Of a stretch of DNA of 64,000 nt, positions 32,783 through 43,624 are shown piece after piece. This DNA comes from Fonsecaea monophora. Lineage: Eukaryota; Ascomycota; Eurotiomycetes; Chaetothyriales; Herpotrichiellaceae. Where the stretch lies: NCBI RefSeq assembly GCF_001642475.1, contig NW_019173994.1, forward strand, positions 62,001 through 126,000. Direction: 5' to 3'. The notes beneath the pieces are model-generated. The model searched no databases and was not told where the DNA came from. It saw nothing but the letters and a program-made list of their open reading frames with translations. Made by a program: the position numbers and the translations under genes. Position 1 is the first letter of the stretch. Every line of letters begins with the position of its first letter.

Positions 32783-33370
32783 AGGAATGAATGAAGCTTC
32801 CTTTATCGGCAGCCTTGTTGCACTTGCAATGCATGATACCATTCATAATCAAGTAATAGTGAATGTTTCACATACAAAACAGTCAAATTAATAAGGAATG
32901 CCCTTGACGAGTCCGGTGATCCTCTGCAAAGGCCAAACAAATCAAAACAAACCCACGCCCGTCTCGATCTCAGTTTCGGTCTCAATTTGCTCAACGCATG
33001 CATGGCAAATCTTCAAAGCATCAAACAAACGAAGCAATCCACGCCCAGCCAATTAGTCCCCCCCAGGAAACCCGGACAATAATCCGTGTTTCCACCCATA
33101 CCTCCCCAATCCCGAACATCATATCGAGCCGAACGAACAGTCGAAGTACCTGTCCTCGTGCCCTCGAAAACCCGTGTTGCCATAATCCGCCCTCCGATGG
33201 CTGCTGCACAAAATCCCCCTTTCCATCCACTCGGTCACGATTCGTGAATGAAGTATCTGCAAGGCTCATTGATTGCACCAGCTCGAGGCTGAGCTCACAA
33301 CATCTGCCGTCTCGCCAGGTTCGTTCGTCTGAGACTTCTCGTGTTGAAGAGAATTGCCTAGGACCTCGCA

Positions 33371-36059
33371 CTAAAACCTCCCCCGACGTAGGATTCGTCC
33401 AGTCAATGATCGCCGCGGTTCCAGCCGAGTATTCTCCTTCTCCGTTTTCTCATCTTTGCCGTCTTTGTCGTCCTTTTCTTTGTCGTCACTCTCGTTATTC
33501 GCAGGCCTACCGGTGTCCCCCTCAGTATCCACCGACTTCCTCGCAGCACTAGAGCGTCGACTGGGTCGGCGTGCGCTGCCAGGTGTGGTCGCGGTCAGAG
33601 ACCTTGTCGTAATGGTGGGAGATTGGATAGTGGATCGCCGGATAGTCACTGTGCTAGCATCCTTGGAGGCACCCCCATCTATCTCAATGATATCGGATTG
33701 TTCTGCCGCCGAATCTGGTGCGTGTGCCACCTTTTCAGGTGCGCCATTCTTCTCGACATTGTTGGTACCATTTACCCGAATCTCATTTGCCTTCGCCTGA
33801 TCGTCCTCGGCAGTTCCTGTCATCTGAACATCTTGGTCCTTGTCTTTCCGGTTTGACGGCTCTTGGCCCGTAAGCTGCGCCTCCTGTTTATCATCTTCTC
33901 TCTTAACTTGATTTGACTGGGCTTGAGGCGAGGAAGCTGGAGGTTCAGGTCCAACTAGTGCATTCGAGGGTTGCTGGTGAGGAGAAGTAGTCCCAGTTCC
34001 CACGATTGTGATGGTGTCTCTGGACTGAGGTCGTGAAGTGGCAACGTGGATGGTAGATGTAGGCGTCGGTAGAGCCGCTCCAGAAGGTGTCGATTGAGCA
34101 TTGGTGGAGTCCTCGTTGCTTGGAGCGTCGATCGAACTAAAATCCCCTTGAAGACGTTTGGGTTCCGGTTCGACAGTTGCCGGTGCCGACGGCGCATTTA
34201 CGCCCATCCAACCAGATCGGGCAGCCGTATGCGTTGTAGCAGGAGAGCTAGTAGCCGTTTGCGGGGTGGATTGTCCCCCGTTCTCGTTGCCCGCGGCACG
34301 ATTTTGAGAGCCGTTTGTCGTGGCTGTGTCTGGACTTCTTTTGAGACCCTCTGACATGGTGGGACTATCGTCGGTGGCAGCCGGGCTAGGTCTGTAGCCG
34401 GCCGGTCTCGCCTCAGGGTCGACACTGAAAGACCCCGGGGTACCAACTCTCCCAAAACTCTGGACCTTTGTCTTAAGCTTCATCTTCAAGTTCTTTGGAT
34501 CTGCCATTGTTCCTGCAGTGCCTCGGCCGTGGCGGAATTCAAACTCCTCGACCTCTTTAACTGGGACGCCGTATCTCTCCAACGCCTTGTCAAGACTACC
34601 AATGGTGCCTTTCGGTTGATCGTGGTTCTTAACAATGTGACATTGCAGACCATGCACAGTGCGCCAATCAATACGGGAACACCCATCGTGATTGCAGCGA
34701 AGGTACATCTCAACTGCTGGTCCCGTCGGATGCTCTGCTGTGCCTCCCGGCCCATACGACGTCCAGACGCCACGGTTCAAGGTGTCGACTCTTTCGCAGT
34801 GGTGGTGTCGGTTGGCAAATGCCTCGGACATTTGGTACGGATGAGTTGTTGAGGGTGTACGTTTGCTGGCACTCCCGGTTTGCGGCGTCGAGTTGGAGGT
34901 GTTCGGAGCACCAGGATAAGAATGGAAATGATTCGATTCGACTCCATTGTTGGCTGGATGATTGGGAGTCCTGTTTGGATCTGAATCATTCAAGGGTCTC
35001 GACAAGGGAACATGAGGCGCGGGTGGAGTTGCGGCCGTCCTTGCATTGATAGTGGCAAATCCCGATGCTGGTGGCGGGTTGATGGAAGCGAATCCAGAAG
35101 ACGTGGTCGGTGGTGGTGGGCGGGTGTCATAGATCTGTCTCGGTGGATTGGGGTTTGTTGCTGGTGTCACAGGTGACTGGGTGCTGGGAATAGGTCGCTG
35201 CAGAGGGGAAGCCGACCGTCCTACATGGTTCAGTTGCGGCCGTTCAGCAGGGGGTGGAGGGCCATGACCTGACCCGTTGGTCGTCATGGGTGGGGGTCCA
35301 TTGGTTGGAGTAGTCGAGTACGATGAATGATGGTACGGACGTGAGTAGGCTGAACTCGAGTCGCGGTAGAAGGAGTAGGAGGGAGCGGGCAGAGTGCTCT
35401 TTGCTGGTGGTGCTAGGTTCGGTTGCGGCGCTGGTCTCGACTGAACTGGATTAATGGCATCAGGCTGGCCTGGAGGACCAACCTGGTGACGCTTGGGAGG
35501 CGGGGGAAGGGTCGAGAGCGCGGGACCTGGCGGCGACATAGACGATGAGGATATGCTGCGGCCTCCTGGTACTGGTGAGTCGTCGGGTGGTAGTCCACGT
35601 TTGAGTCGTTTCAGCCGGCGTCGGAGATTCTGGAGACCCATTAGCCCTATCGACTCCACGCCCGCCCACCCAATCAGAACTTACATTCTCTTCATCCTCC
35701 AGCTCATGATCAAACTGGACGAAAGCGGCATCCTCTCTCCTTCGGCGTGCCTCAATTCTGGCATCCCTGCGTTGACGAGCTTCCATAATGAGAGCCCATT
35801 TCTTGTCCTGAAATTCTCGTCTGCGACGAATTTTGTCGTCTTTTCGAGCGCGCTTGGCCCTGAGCAAATCATATTTCTTGACATTGTGGTCCTCGACGCG
35901 CTGGAGTTCATCGAGACGTGCTTGAACGGCATCGGAAGATTCCAAGGCGTGTTTTGATGCTGGCGGCGGCAAAGGAATCGGCGCGGTCAACGGGCCGGCG
36001 AATCGATATTCATCGCCTCCGCCAACAGAGACATCGCTGTCGGAAGATTCGGGATCCAT
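33371..36059 (-). CDS. Large low-complexity protein with one C2H2-type zinc finger
   Basis: Likely nuclear protein of unknown function, 877 aa. Two exons (36059-35685, 35629-33371) flank a 55 bp intron at 35630-35684. The N-terminal 125 residues hold a basic coiled coil (RVEDHNVKKYDLLRAKRARK, DDKIRRRREFQDKKWALIME) and then ARQRRDARIEARRRRED. A Pro/Ser/Thr-rich region follows. The conserved core begins HHHCERVDTLNRGVWTSYGP and has a single finger, CNHDGC...HIVKNH, of form C-x4-C-x13-H-x4-H. After it comes TIGSLDKALERYGVPVKEVE. The C-terminal 400 residues are disordered, with acidic and Lys-rich ends (DDKEKDDKDGKDEKTEKENT). The finger and the GSLDKALERYGV stretch are the only parts likely to be informative. 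A chromatin role would be a guess. Confidence 0.85.
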
Positions 36060-39000
36060 CGGGTCATGCACAGTCGGTGAGCGCTGAGGGGGTTGGGGGA
36101 AATTTCGAGGATGTTGCTGATATGGTGACTCCCACGATGAGCGCGAACGCTAGAAGCCCAAGTATTAGCGACCAAAATTGTTGATGGAAATGGGGTCGGT
36201 TTGCGGTTGACAAATCAGGAAATGAGAGGGGGAGGGAATGGATGGGTGAAGTGAGTGAGTGAGTTCTCAGCACCAAAGGGTCACGTCTGAAAAATATCGG
36301 GTGAGAAAGAGAAGCCACCATTTCCCCCAATCAAGTCACATCTCGTATGTGAAGTTTTTGGTTTTTCCCACACCAGGTCTTCGACTCGATGAGTAGTGCG
36401 TGGTGGATAAGATGCGAACAGGTCAGGAGTATCCGGAAAGGGTTAAGGAACGGATGCCCTTGGTGGTGCCAACGATGGGTAAAGAAACGCTAAGCAGAGA
36501 CAGGAAAGACGCCAGTCCGGGTGATGCAGTTGAATAGCACCAAATAGGATTTGAAGGTGGTTTGTGAAAAGATGGCGATTGGTGAGAGGCGAGAAAGAGG
36601 AGTCGAAGCGGAGTGGGATGAGTAGGAGACCAAAAAAGGCCGCGCAGGTATTGAAGCCAGACGCCAAGAGAAACGAGGAGCACAGTTTGGAGTTTGATGG
36701 TGGAGGCAGTGCTTGACAATTCTCGTTGGAGGAGGGAGGAGAGGGGGGTTGCCCAATAGCCTAGCCAGCCTCGGAGGCTAGCAGCCTAGGAGCCTGCAAA
36801 GCCCCAAAGAGCCTAAGGGCTTAAGGGCTACAAGTACTCGGACAGGTTCAGCGCGGTCGCCTGCAGAACCCGCCGAGCCAACCCTTGTATTCGAAGCCCC
36901 GGTGACTGCATCCCCTCCCGCCTTTGACACGCGGACAAGCGAGCATAAGTGGCCACCGGCCAGAATATCGTCACTGGGTTCAGGTATCGCTCCATCGTGC
37001 ATTTTTCTCTGGATCCGGTGGCGGTATTTTCCCTCTCCTTGGAGTTTCTTTTCCGGTCGTTTGACAGGAGACAGGAAGAAGTTTGACAGCCGATAATTGA
37101 CAGTGGTTCAGGGTGGCCTGGTTTGAGATGGATAGGTGGCGTTGACAGACGCAACAAGAGCACAACGCAGTATTTCATTGCTTTTATTTGTGTTTTCCCT
37201 CTTCCCATAAACCAGAGGGATAGTGCAAGTATGTTCCGAGAGCTTGTGCATAAACGAATAGTGCAGGAACAGTGCTGAGAAAATAGAAGATAACAGGATT
37301 CTCACATACCTCAGGCCCGGTATCGTGCGAGACGTTACGCGCTGATTCTGATGGATGTCTCGCGAACATACCGACGGTGAACCAACGACTATTTGTAGAG
37401 GTGTGCAGACGACTGAAAGAAATATCAAGACAAGTCGAGGAGCAGGAGATACTGAACGCGACTCAGGCTGGGATGCTGACGACCACCAAAAAATTAAATC
37501 AAGGTCGGAAGCGGCATTGGCATGTGGACAGTAATTGCGTCGTCGACAAGAATATGGTGATACGATGAGGTTGACAAAAAAATCCAATGGTGTACAACAA
37601 TAGAAGCTGTCAATAGACAGGAAGCAGTAGAGCGGATTAATTGCGAATAACTTTGCTCTGGAGAGACGGGAAGGTGGGCGGACGGGAGAGGAAAAGGAGA
37701 GAAAGGAAGGGGGAAATCGAGTAGTACAAAGGGAGAGTAGAAAAGGGGAGAATTGAGGAAAGCCAGACCAGACAAGAGAGGCCAGAAGAGAAGATAGCGA
37801 GACAGACAGACAAGACAGACAAGAGGAAGATGCAGAGTTACGAGAAAAAGGACACTAAATGAACGTAGGATAGGCACAAGAGCAGAACAAGCAGTAAGCT
37901 ATTGGTCACAATGGGGAAAGCCCAAGGCTAAAACGTTAACAAGAAGCGAGAAAGCATTGTTTAGAGTACGTCGAAGCGACGCGGCCGAATAGTAAAAGTG
38001 GATAAATGATTGATAGGATGAGCGGGCATAGGTTGGTAAGTGGTTAGCTACCTACGAGTTAAGTAGGTGTGGGCTGAGCTACGGGCTACAGGCCAGAGGC
38101 TACGGCCTACGGGGGTTACGGGCTATGGTTTGACACGAAAACAACTTGGAAAGAAGGGGGGGTGGAAGTAAGGTCAAGGAAGAGGGGGGTGAGGCAGTGT
38201 ATTATGTGGGTGGATGCACAGGAAAGAATTGAGGGAAGCGGGTTTCTCGCTTGACACTGGAGGGGCTCTTGTTCTGTTTTTTCTTCTTCACCAGGTGCAA
38301 GAGATTATATTGGGGGGATTCATGTGGCTGAAAGGATAAAAGAGGGAGTACCTGCTTGGGTATGTTAGTGCTTGGCTAACTAAAAAACTGCGATTGACGA
38401 GATTGAGTTGGATCGAAGGGTACCTCGTACATAAGGGCGCCCCGTCATCCTTTCTCAAGCTGGGAGGGGGAGTGGATAATACTCGTACTCAGGTACTGGG
38501 ATGGGGTTTCATGAATAATAGGGGGGTGGAGGGGGGGCCACAGACTGCCCAAGAGGGATATCTACCTACCTAGAACTAGACTATGAGTGAAGAGAGACGC
38601 CTAACCTCGACCCATTCTAAGCTACTCCAGGTAATACCTACACACTCATAGGGGCACTTGGGAGTCCAGGTACGTACCCAGAGACCTAGGGATCCATGCC
38701 TAGAACTTTTTTCCAAGGGATCCCCCCTACCCCTGTAATGTGTAATACCTCCCGTACTAGGTAGTCAGGTAGGTATCTAACGACTATAACCCGAATCAGC
38801 CTTTGACATAGTATCCATCCTTCATCCTTAGACAGGTACTTGGCAGCGAACTAGTCACTTATCTAGTGTTTACGTGAACTCGCCTCATTACTATTCCTAT
38901 CACTTTGAAGAGAGAGAGAACATGGAAGTAGCCAGTTCAATGCTTGATACCCATCGCGTATACCACCACACCACCCACCTACGACCTCAAAAGGGACAAG

Positions 39001-40920
39001 GCAGCTAGGCAGGCTCTGGTGGCACTTGCTCCCTCTGTCATCATCCCCTGGGAATACGACGGGGGCCGCTAATTTCTGTTTTTGTCGCCAGATATAATCT
39101 CCCTGTTGCTGATATGGCTGATATGGCTGATGATAATACGCAGGGAATTTGCTATCGGGCAAATCACATCACGGCATTTGTAAGTTGACAAACCCAAACA
39201 CAGCTAGCCACGCACCACGCAACGCGACCACGCAACCATGTCTACAAGCACACAAGCACCAGTGCACGTACCCGGTCACGGGTGCGCCTACCAGTGACCT
39301 TTGTACTACTTCGGACCTCGTACTCTGTTCTCTGTCTCCCCTCTCCACAATTCCTCGTGCGTATGTTTTCGCAACCAATATTATTATTATGTGGGCTCAC
39401 TGAGGGCTCCTCGCCTCTCCTCGTAACAATATATGGTTCAAGATGCGCCGTATACTCCGTTCCGTGCTCCTTCCTTCCCTTTCCCCACTCTGATCACGTT
39501 TCATCTCATATCGTTTCGTTTAACCCACTTTTAGTCGGCCGACTTGTCAATGTATCAAAGAAACTTTTGTGACTGCGTATCGTATCTCAATCCCCCAAAA
39601 TCCCTCTATGAGGATCACCAGCTCCGGCCGCTTTCTGATCTTGTTTCGTCTCGTCTCGCCATTTCTCATCACCACGTTACCACCTCACCATCCCACCTTT
39701 TCGACTTTGGAAGAAAATACTCCGTAAAAATGTGCGTGCCGACCCCCGTCGCCGTCGCCATCACCCGCCGCCACACCCCCTTCCCCCCGTTTATTTCCCC
39801 CTTTTTTTTCCTATAAAAAATCCTACTCGTATACCCTGCCAGGACTCGTAGGATCGTTCGCTCGTGGGGCCTTTCGCGGCGTATGATGTGTCGTCAGCTT
39901 TTATCCCCACAAAAAGGGCCTCGAGTCAGACAGCCTCCCCCTACGTCCCATCCCTGGATGATCCATCGCGTGCCTACCCTACACCCTACTCGTGGATATC
40001 TGGTCATATACACCCGAAACGAGTAAAGGTACTCGGTATACATGCGCCGGTACATACACACACACACACACAGACCCGCAAGTCGAAGGAGGAGAAGAAG
40101 GAGGAGGAGGGGCGCCTCGTTCCGCGGTGATTGCCAGTCTTGCTTATGCTATACCTACATACACCCAAGTCTTCCGAGTTACCACATGCTCTCTCTTGAA
40201 CGAGTAGAGTCAACCCACCAATTCCCTCTTTGGGTCATTCGCCATGGGATTTCTTTCGCCGCCCCCACAGGCCGCATTGTCCGATGAGAGAGTGCGGCCG
40301 TAGGAATTGTCATCTTTCGTTTTATTATCACTTGCGCCTCGTCGAGTCCCGTAATCAATCCGCCACGGCAGCAATAGAAATAATACTCGGTAGTACGAGA
40401 GGAGATTTTGTTTTTCTATTTTCACAAAGGCATTACACACGTGCTCGGCCACCCTCACCGCTCTGAAAAAGGCTAAGGGGCCTCCGTATCATGCCCATCA
40501 TGTCCCCCCGTCCCGTCTCTCTACAATAATTAGTTACATCCATCTTCAACCCTTTCGCCTCAACAAAGACCAAAACCCCCCTGGCCTCCTGGTATGTCCC
40601 GCTCCTGCAGTCATTCCCTCAGGCCAGCAAAGCATGTAATAAAATTCCGAACACTCCATCCATGCTCCCATCCAACACTCGTGCATGGAAGGTCATGCCG
40701 CAGCAGTAGTAGTAATGTCCTCGTCAGCAAGCCGTTCGTCCCCTTCCCAAAGGGCAAAACTAATACATGTTGAGAACTCTGCTCCCGCGATGATGATGGC
40801 AAGAATGTCGAACAAGAGATCGGCCAATATCCGGCGTAACAAAATGAAGTCGAGTACAGGGATATCATTAAAATACAAGTTGCTTTTGGGGACCCACCAT
40901 ATCCATCTTCACTTCATTTT
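36060..40920. other. Gene-free stretch of 4.9 kb
   Basis: This is the longest stretch without a gene. It lies between the start of the zinc-finger gene and the end of SSC1. Contents by eye: GCCT/AGGC-rich short inverted repeats at about 36740-36840, a purine-rich strand at 37670-37760, a GGCTACGG-type imperfect repeat at 38075-38125, many TACCTA/TAGGTA words at 38040-38860, a pyrimidine-rich region at 39740-39815, a short CA repeat at 40051-40072, and two copies of the 9-mer TACTCGGTA at 40030 and 40384. No open frame shows coding features. A non-coding transcript cannot be excluded. Confidence 0.55.
40051..40072. repeat. Short CA microsatellite
   Basis: About nine CA units preceded by TACATA, in intergenic DNA. 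Confidence 0.8.
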
Positions 40921-43012
40921 TCACGGCTTCTGTTCGCCGCTGGACGAGCCCTGCTGTGCGCCGGCATCCCCACCCGGCGGCGTCTGTTGTGACTCCTCGC
41001 GTGCCTTGTGCATCTTGTCAAACAAGCTAAGGGCTGCAGTCTGGAGTTCGTCGATCTTGGCCTTCATCTCCTCAGCCGTGGCGGTGCCCTCACCCGTCTG
41101 GTTCTTTGCAACGTACTCACGGAGAGAGGCAATCTTCTCCTTGATCGTGTCGGCTTCGGACTTGTCAAGCTTGTCTTCAAACTCCTTCAATGCCTTGTCC
41201 GTGTCATTGAGGACACTGTCAGCTCGGTTGGCGGCCTCGATCGCAGCCTTGCGCTCCTTGTCTTGCGCCCCGTATTTCTCGGCGTCATCCACCATGTTCT
41301 GGATCTCAGCGTCGGAAAGACCGGAGCCCGAGGCGATGGTAATGGACTGATCCTTGCCGGTCGACTTGTCCTTGGCGTGGACATGGACGATCGAGTCGGC
41401 ATCAATATCGAAGGTGACTTCGATCTGAGGAACGCCGCGGTGTGCCGGGGGGATACCAACCAACTGGAAGTTGCCCAACAGCTTGTTATCCCGGACAAGC
41501 TCACGCTCGCCCTGGTACACCTTGATCTCCACAGCCGTCTGGAAGTCGGCAGCAGTCGAGAAGATCTGTGACTTCTTCGTAGGGATGGTGGTGTTACGGT
41601 TGATCAAACGTGTGAAGACGCCACCAAGAGTCTCGATACCCAGAGAGAGGGGGGTGACGTCCAGCAGGAGGACATCCATAACCTCACCAGCGAGCACAGC
41701 TCCCTGAATTGCAGCACCAATGGCGACAGCTTCATCAGGGTTGACAGATTTAGCCGGATCACGTCCGAAGATGCTCTTGACAGATTCAGTGACCTTAGGC
41801 ATACGGGTCATACCACCAACGAGAATGATTTCTTGAATGTCCTTCGCTTGCAGGTTGGCATCCTTCAGAGCCTTGCGGACAGGTTCAATGGTCTTCGCAA
41901 TAAGTGGGTCAACCATCTGCTCGAGCTGAGCTCGGGTCATCTTGATGTTGATGTGCTTGGGACCAGATGCGTCGGCAGTAATGAAAGGTAAGTTGATGTC
42001 TGTCTGAATGGAAGAAGACAGCTCGATCTTGGCCTTCTCGGCAGCTTCACGAATACGTTGAATGGCCATGCGATCGTTGGATAGATCGATACCCGACTCC
42101 TTCTTGAATTGTTGGACGAGGTGGCGGACGAGGGTAATGTCGAAATCTTCGCCACCCAGGTGGGTGTCACCATTGGTTGACTTGACCTCAAAAACTCCCT
42201 TCTGGATCTCGAGGATAGAAATATCAAAGGTGCCACCACCTAGATCGTAGACAGCGATGATGCGATCATCTTCCTTCTCGAGGCCATACGCGAGCGCAGC
42301 TGCGGTAGGCTCATTGACAACACGGAGAACATTCAGCCCGGAAATTTGCCCAGCGTCTTTTGTGGCTTGACGCTGCATATCGTTGAAGTAGGCGGGAACA
42401 GTGACGACGGCATTCTTGACGGGCTTGCCTAGGTATGCTTCGGCAGTCTCCTTCATCTTGGCCAGGACCATACCTCCAATCTGCGACGGCGAGTATTTCT
42501 CGCCGCGAGCTTCGAGCCAGGCGTCGCCATTGGTGTGTTGGACAATCTTGTAGGGGACTTCCTTGATATCCCGCTGGACTTCAGGGTCTGAGAACTTCCG
42601 ACCGATAAGTCGCTTGGTCGCGAAAAGTGTGTTTTCAGGGTTGACGACAGCTTGTCTCTTGGCTGCAACACCGACGAGACGCTCACCACTCTCAGTGAAT
42701 GCCACAACAGAGGGTGTTGTTCGGGTGCCCTCGGCGTTTTCTATTATTCTTGGTTGTTTGCCTTCCATGACCGCGACGGCCGAGTTTGTTGTTCCCAAAT
42801 CAATACCAATGACTTGGCCTTTGACTTTTTCAGACGATTCGGGAGCGTCGGTAGAGGCATACCGTGAAATTATCGACGATCGAGGGGCTCGAATCTGGGA
42901 GAGGCGGGAGAAGGGGGCAGAGCGAGGAAGCTGGGTAGATTGGTTAGAGGATGATTCCATGATGAAGCAGTAGCATTCGGACTTACAGCTCTGGACATCC
43001 TTGAGGCGATCA
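40921..43012 (-). CDS. SSC1: Mitochondrial Hsp70 (Ssc1)
   Basis: Matrix Hsp70. It is the motor of the TIM23 presequence translocase and a main folding chaperone, and works with Tim44, Mge1 and Pam18. The true start is in a 27-base exon 1 (43012-42986, MIASRMSRA). A 55 bp intron at 42931-42985 leads to exon 2 (42930-40921), giving 678 aa. The mature N-terminus follows a basic presequence (LPRSAPFSRLSQIRAPRSS). ATPase motifs are IGIDLGTTNSAVAVMEG near residue 50 and AVYDLGGGTFDISILEI near 245. IILVGGMTRMPKV is the adenosine motif. DVTPLSLGIETLGGVFT opens the substrate domain. A helical lid and a Gly/Gln/Ser-rich tail follow. Reading straight through from 43215 would give a false N-terminus without the presequence. 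Confidence 0.96.
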
Positions 43013-43624
43013 TGATGATCTCGGATATAAGAACACAACAGAGAAGCAACGGGGAAGAGCAGGAGATGGGCAAAGTCCTGGAAACCGGGGATGAATCTAG
43101 AGACGTAGAGGATGGGATGGGACAGGATAGATGAGCTTAGGATGCAAAGTAGAGGCAATATGTACGAGGACAAATAACGGATGGAGAAAAAATCTCTCTT
43201 TCCCCTTCGCCGCAAGCTCGCGCGAGGCTTGGCACCGCAGAAACTCTCAGAAATAATTCAGCCAGACCAGATGGGCCGATGGGGCTCGACAAACATGCCG
43301 AATTGAAATAATTTGTCTTCAGCCTCGCGGAGACAGCCTCGTCCAATCGACGTCACGGTTTAGCAAACCCGAGCAGCCCTCCTCTCCGTTTAGAGCGATG
43401 CGATTAATCACACTCAAGCTGGGGTCAATACATCCATAAACCATTTCATTTTTCCAGGGTTCTCGTTCAACCACCCCTAAAAGTCGCTGCTCCGTGCCTT
43501 GGTCTCTCAGACTTCTTAGCTTTGCCCGCTTACCACCACTCTCCGCCCTGATTATCTCAATCCGGCCTCCTACCTCTCCGAGCGATGCGTCTCTTCCCCT
43601 AGGTCCCTCATCGTCCGTTGCGAA
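43013..43624. promoter_or_regulatory. Divergent promoter region of SSC1 and the DUF2415 gene
   Basis: These 612 bases separate two divergent start codons. Loose GAA and TTC triplets occur at 43240-43259, about 230 bases upstream of SSC1, but their spacing does not match a canonical heat-shock element. A pyrimidine-rich leader precedes the DUF2415 start. Confidence 0.5.

Larger units (their letters stand above)
32054..33370. other. Convergent intergenic region, 1.3 kb
   Basis: This lies between the 3' ends of EMC6 (+) and the zinc-finger gene (-). It carries a (CCA)7 microsatellite, an AT-rich part from about 32700 to 32900, and a perfect hairpin at 32752-32782. No gene was seen. Confidence 0.55.

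Noticed and set aside
41008..41571. Plus-strand frame of 187 codons
   Set aside because: It is antisense to SSC1, the known codon-shadow effect of Hsp70 genes.
43240..43259. Possible heat-shock element upstream of SSC1
   Set aside because: GAA and TTC units are spaced 7 and 4 bases apart instead of 2.
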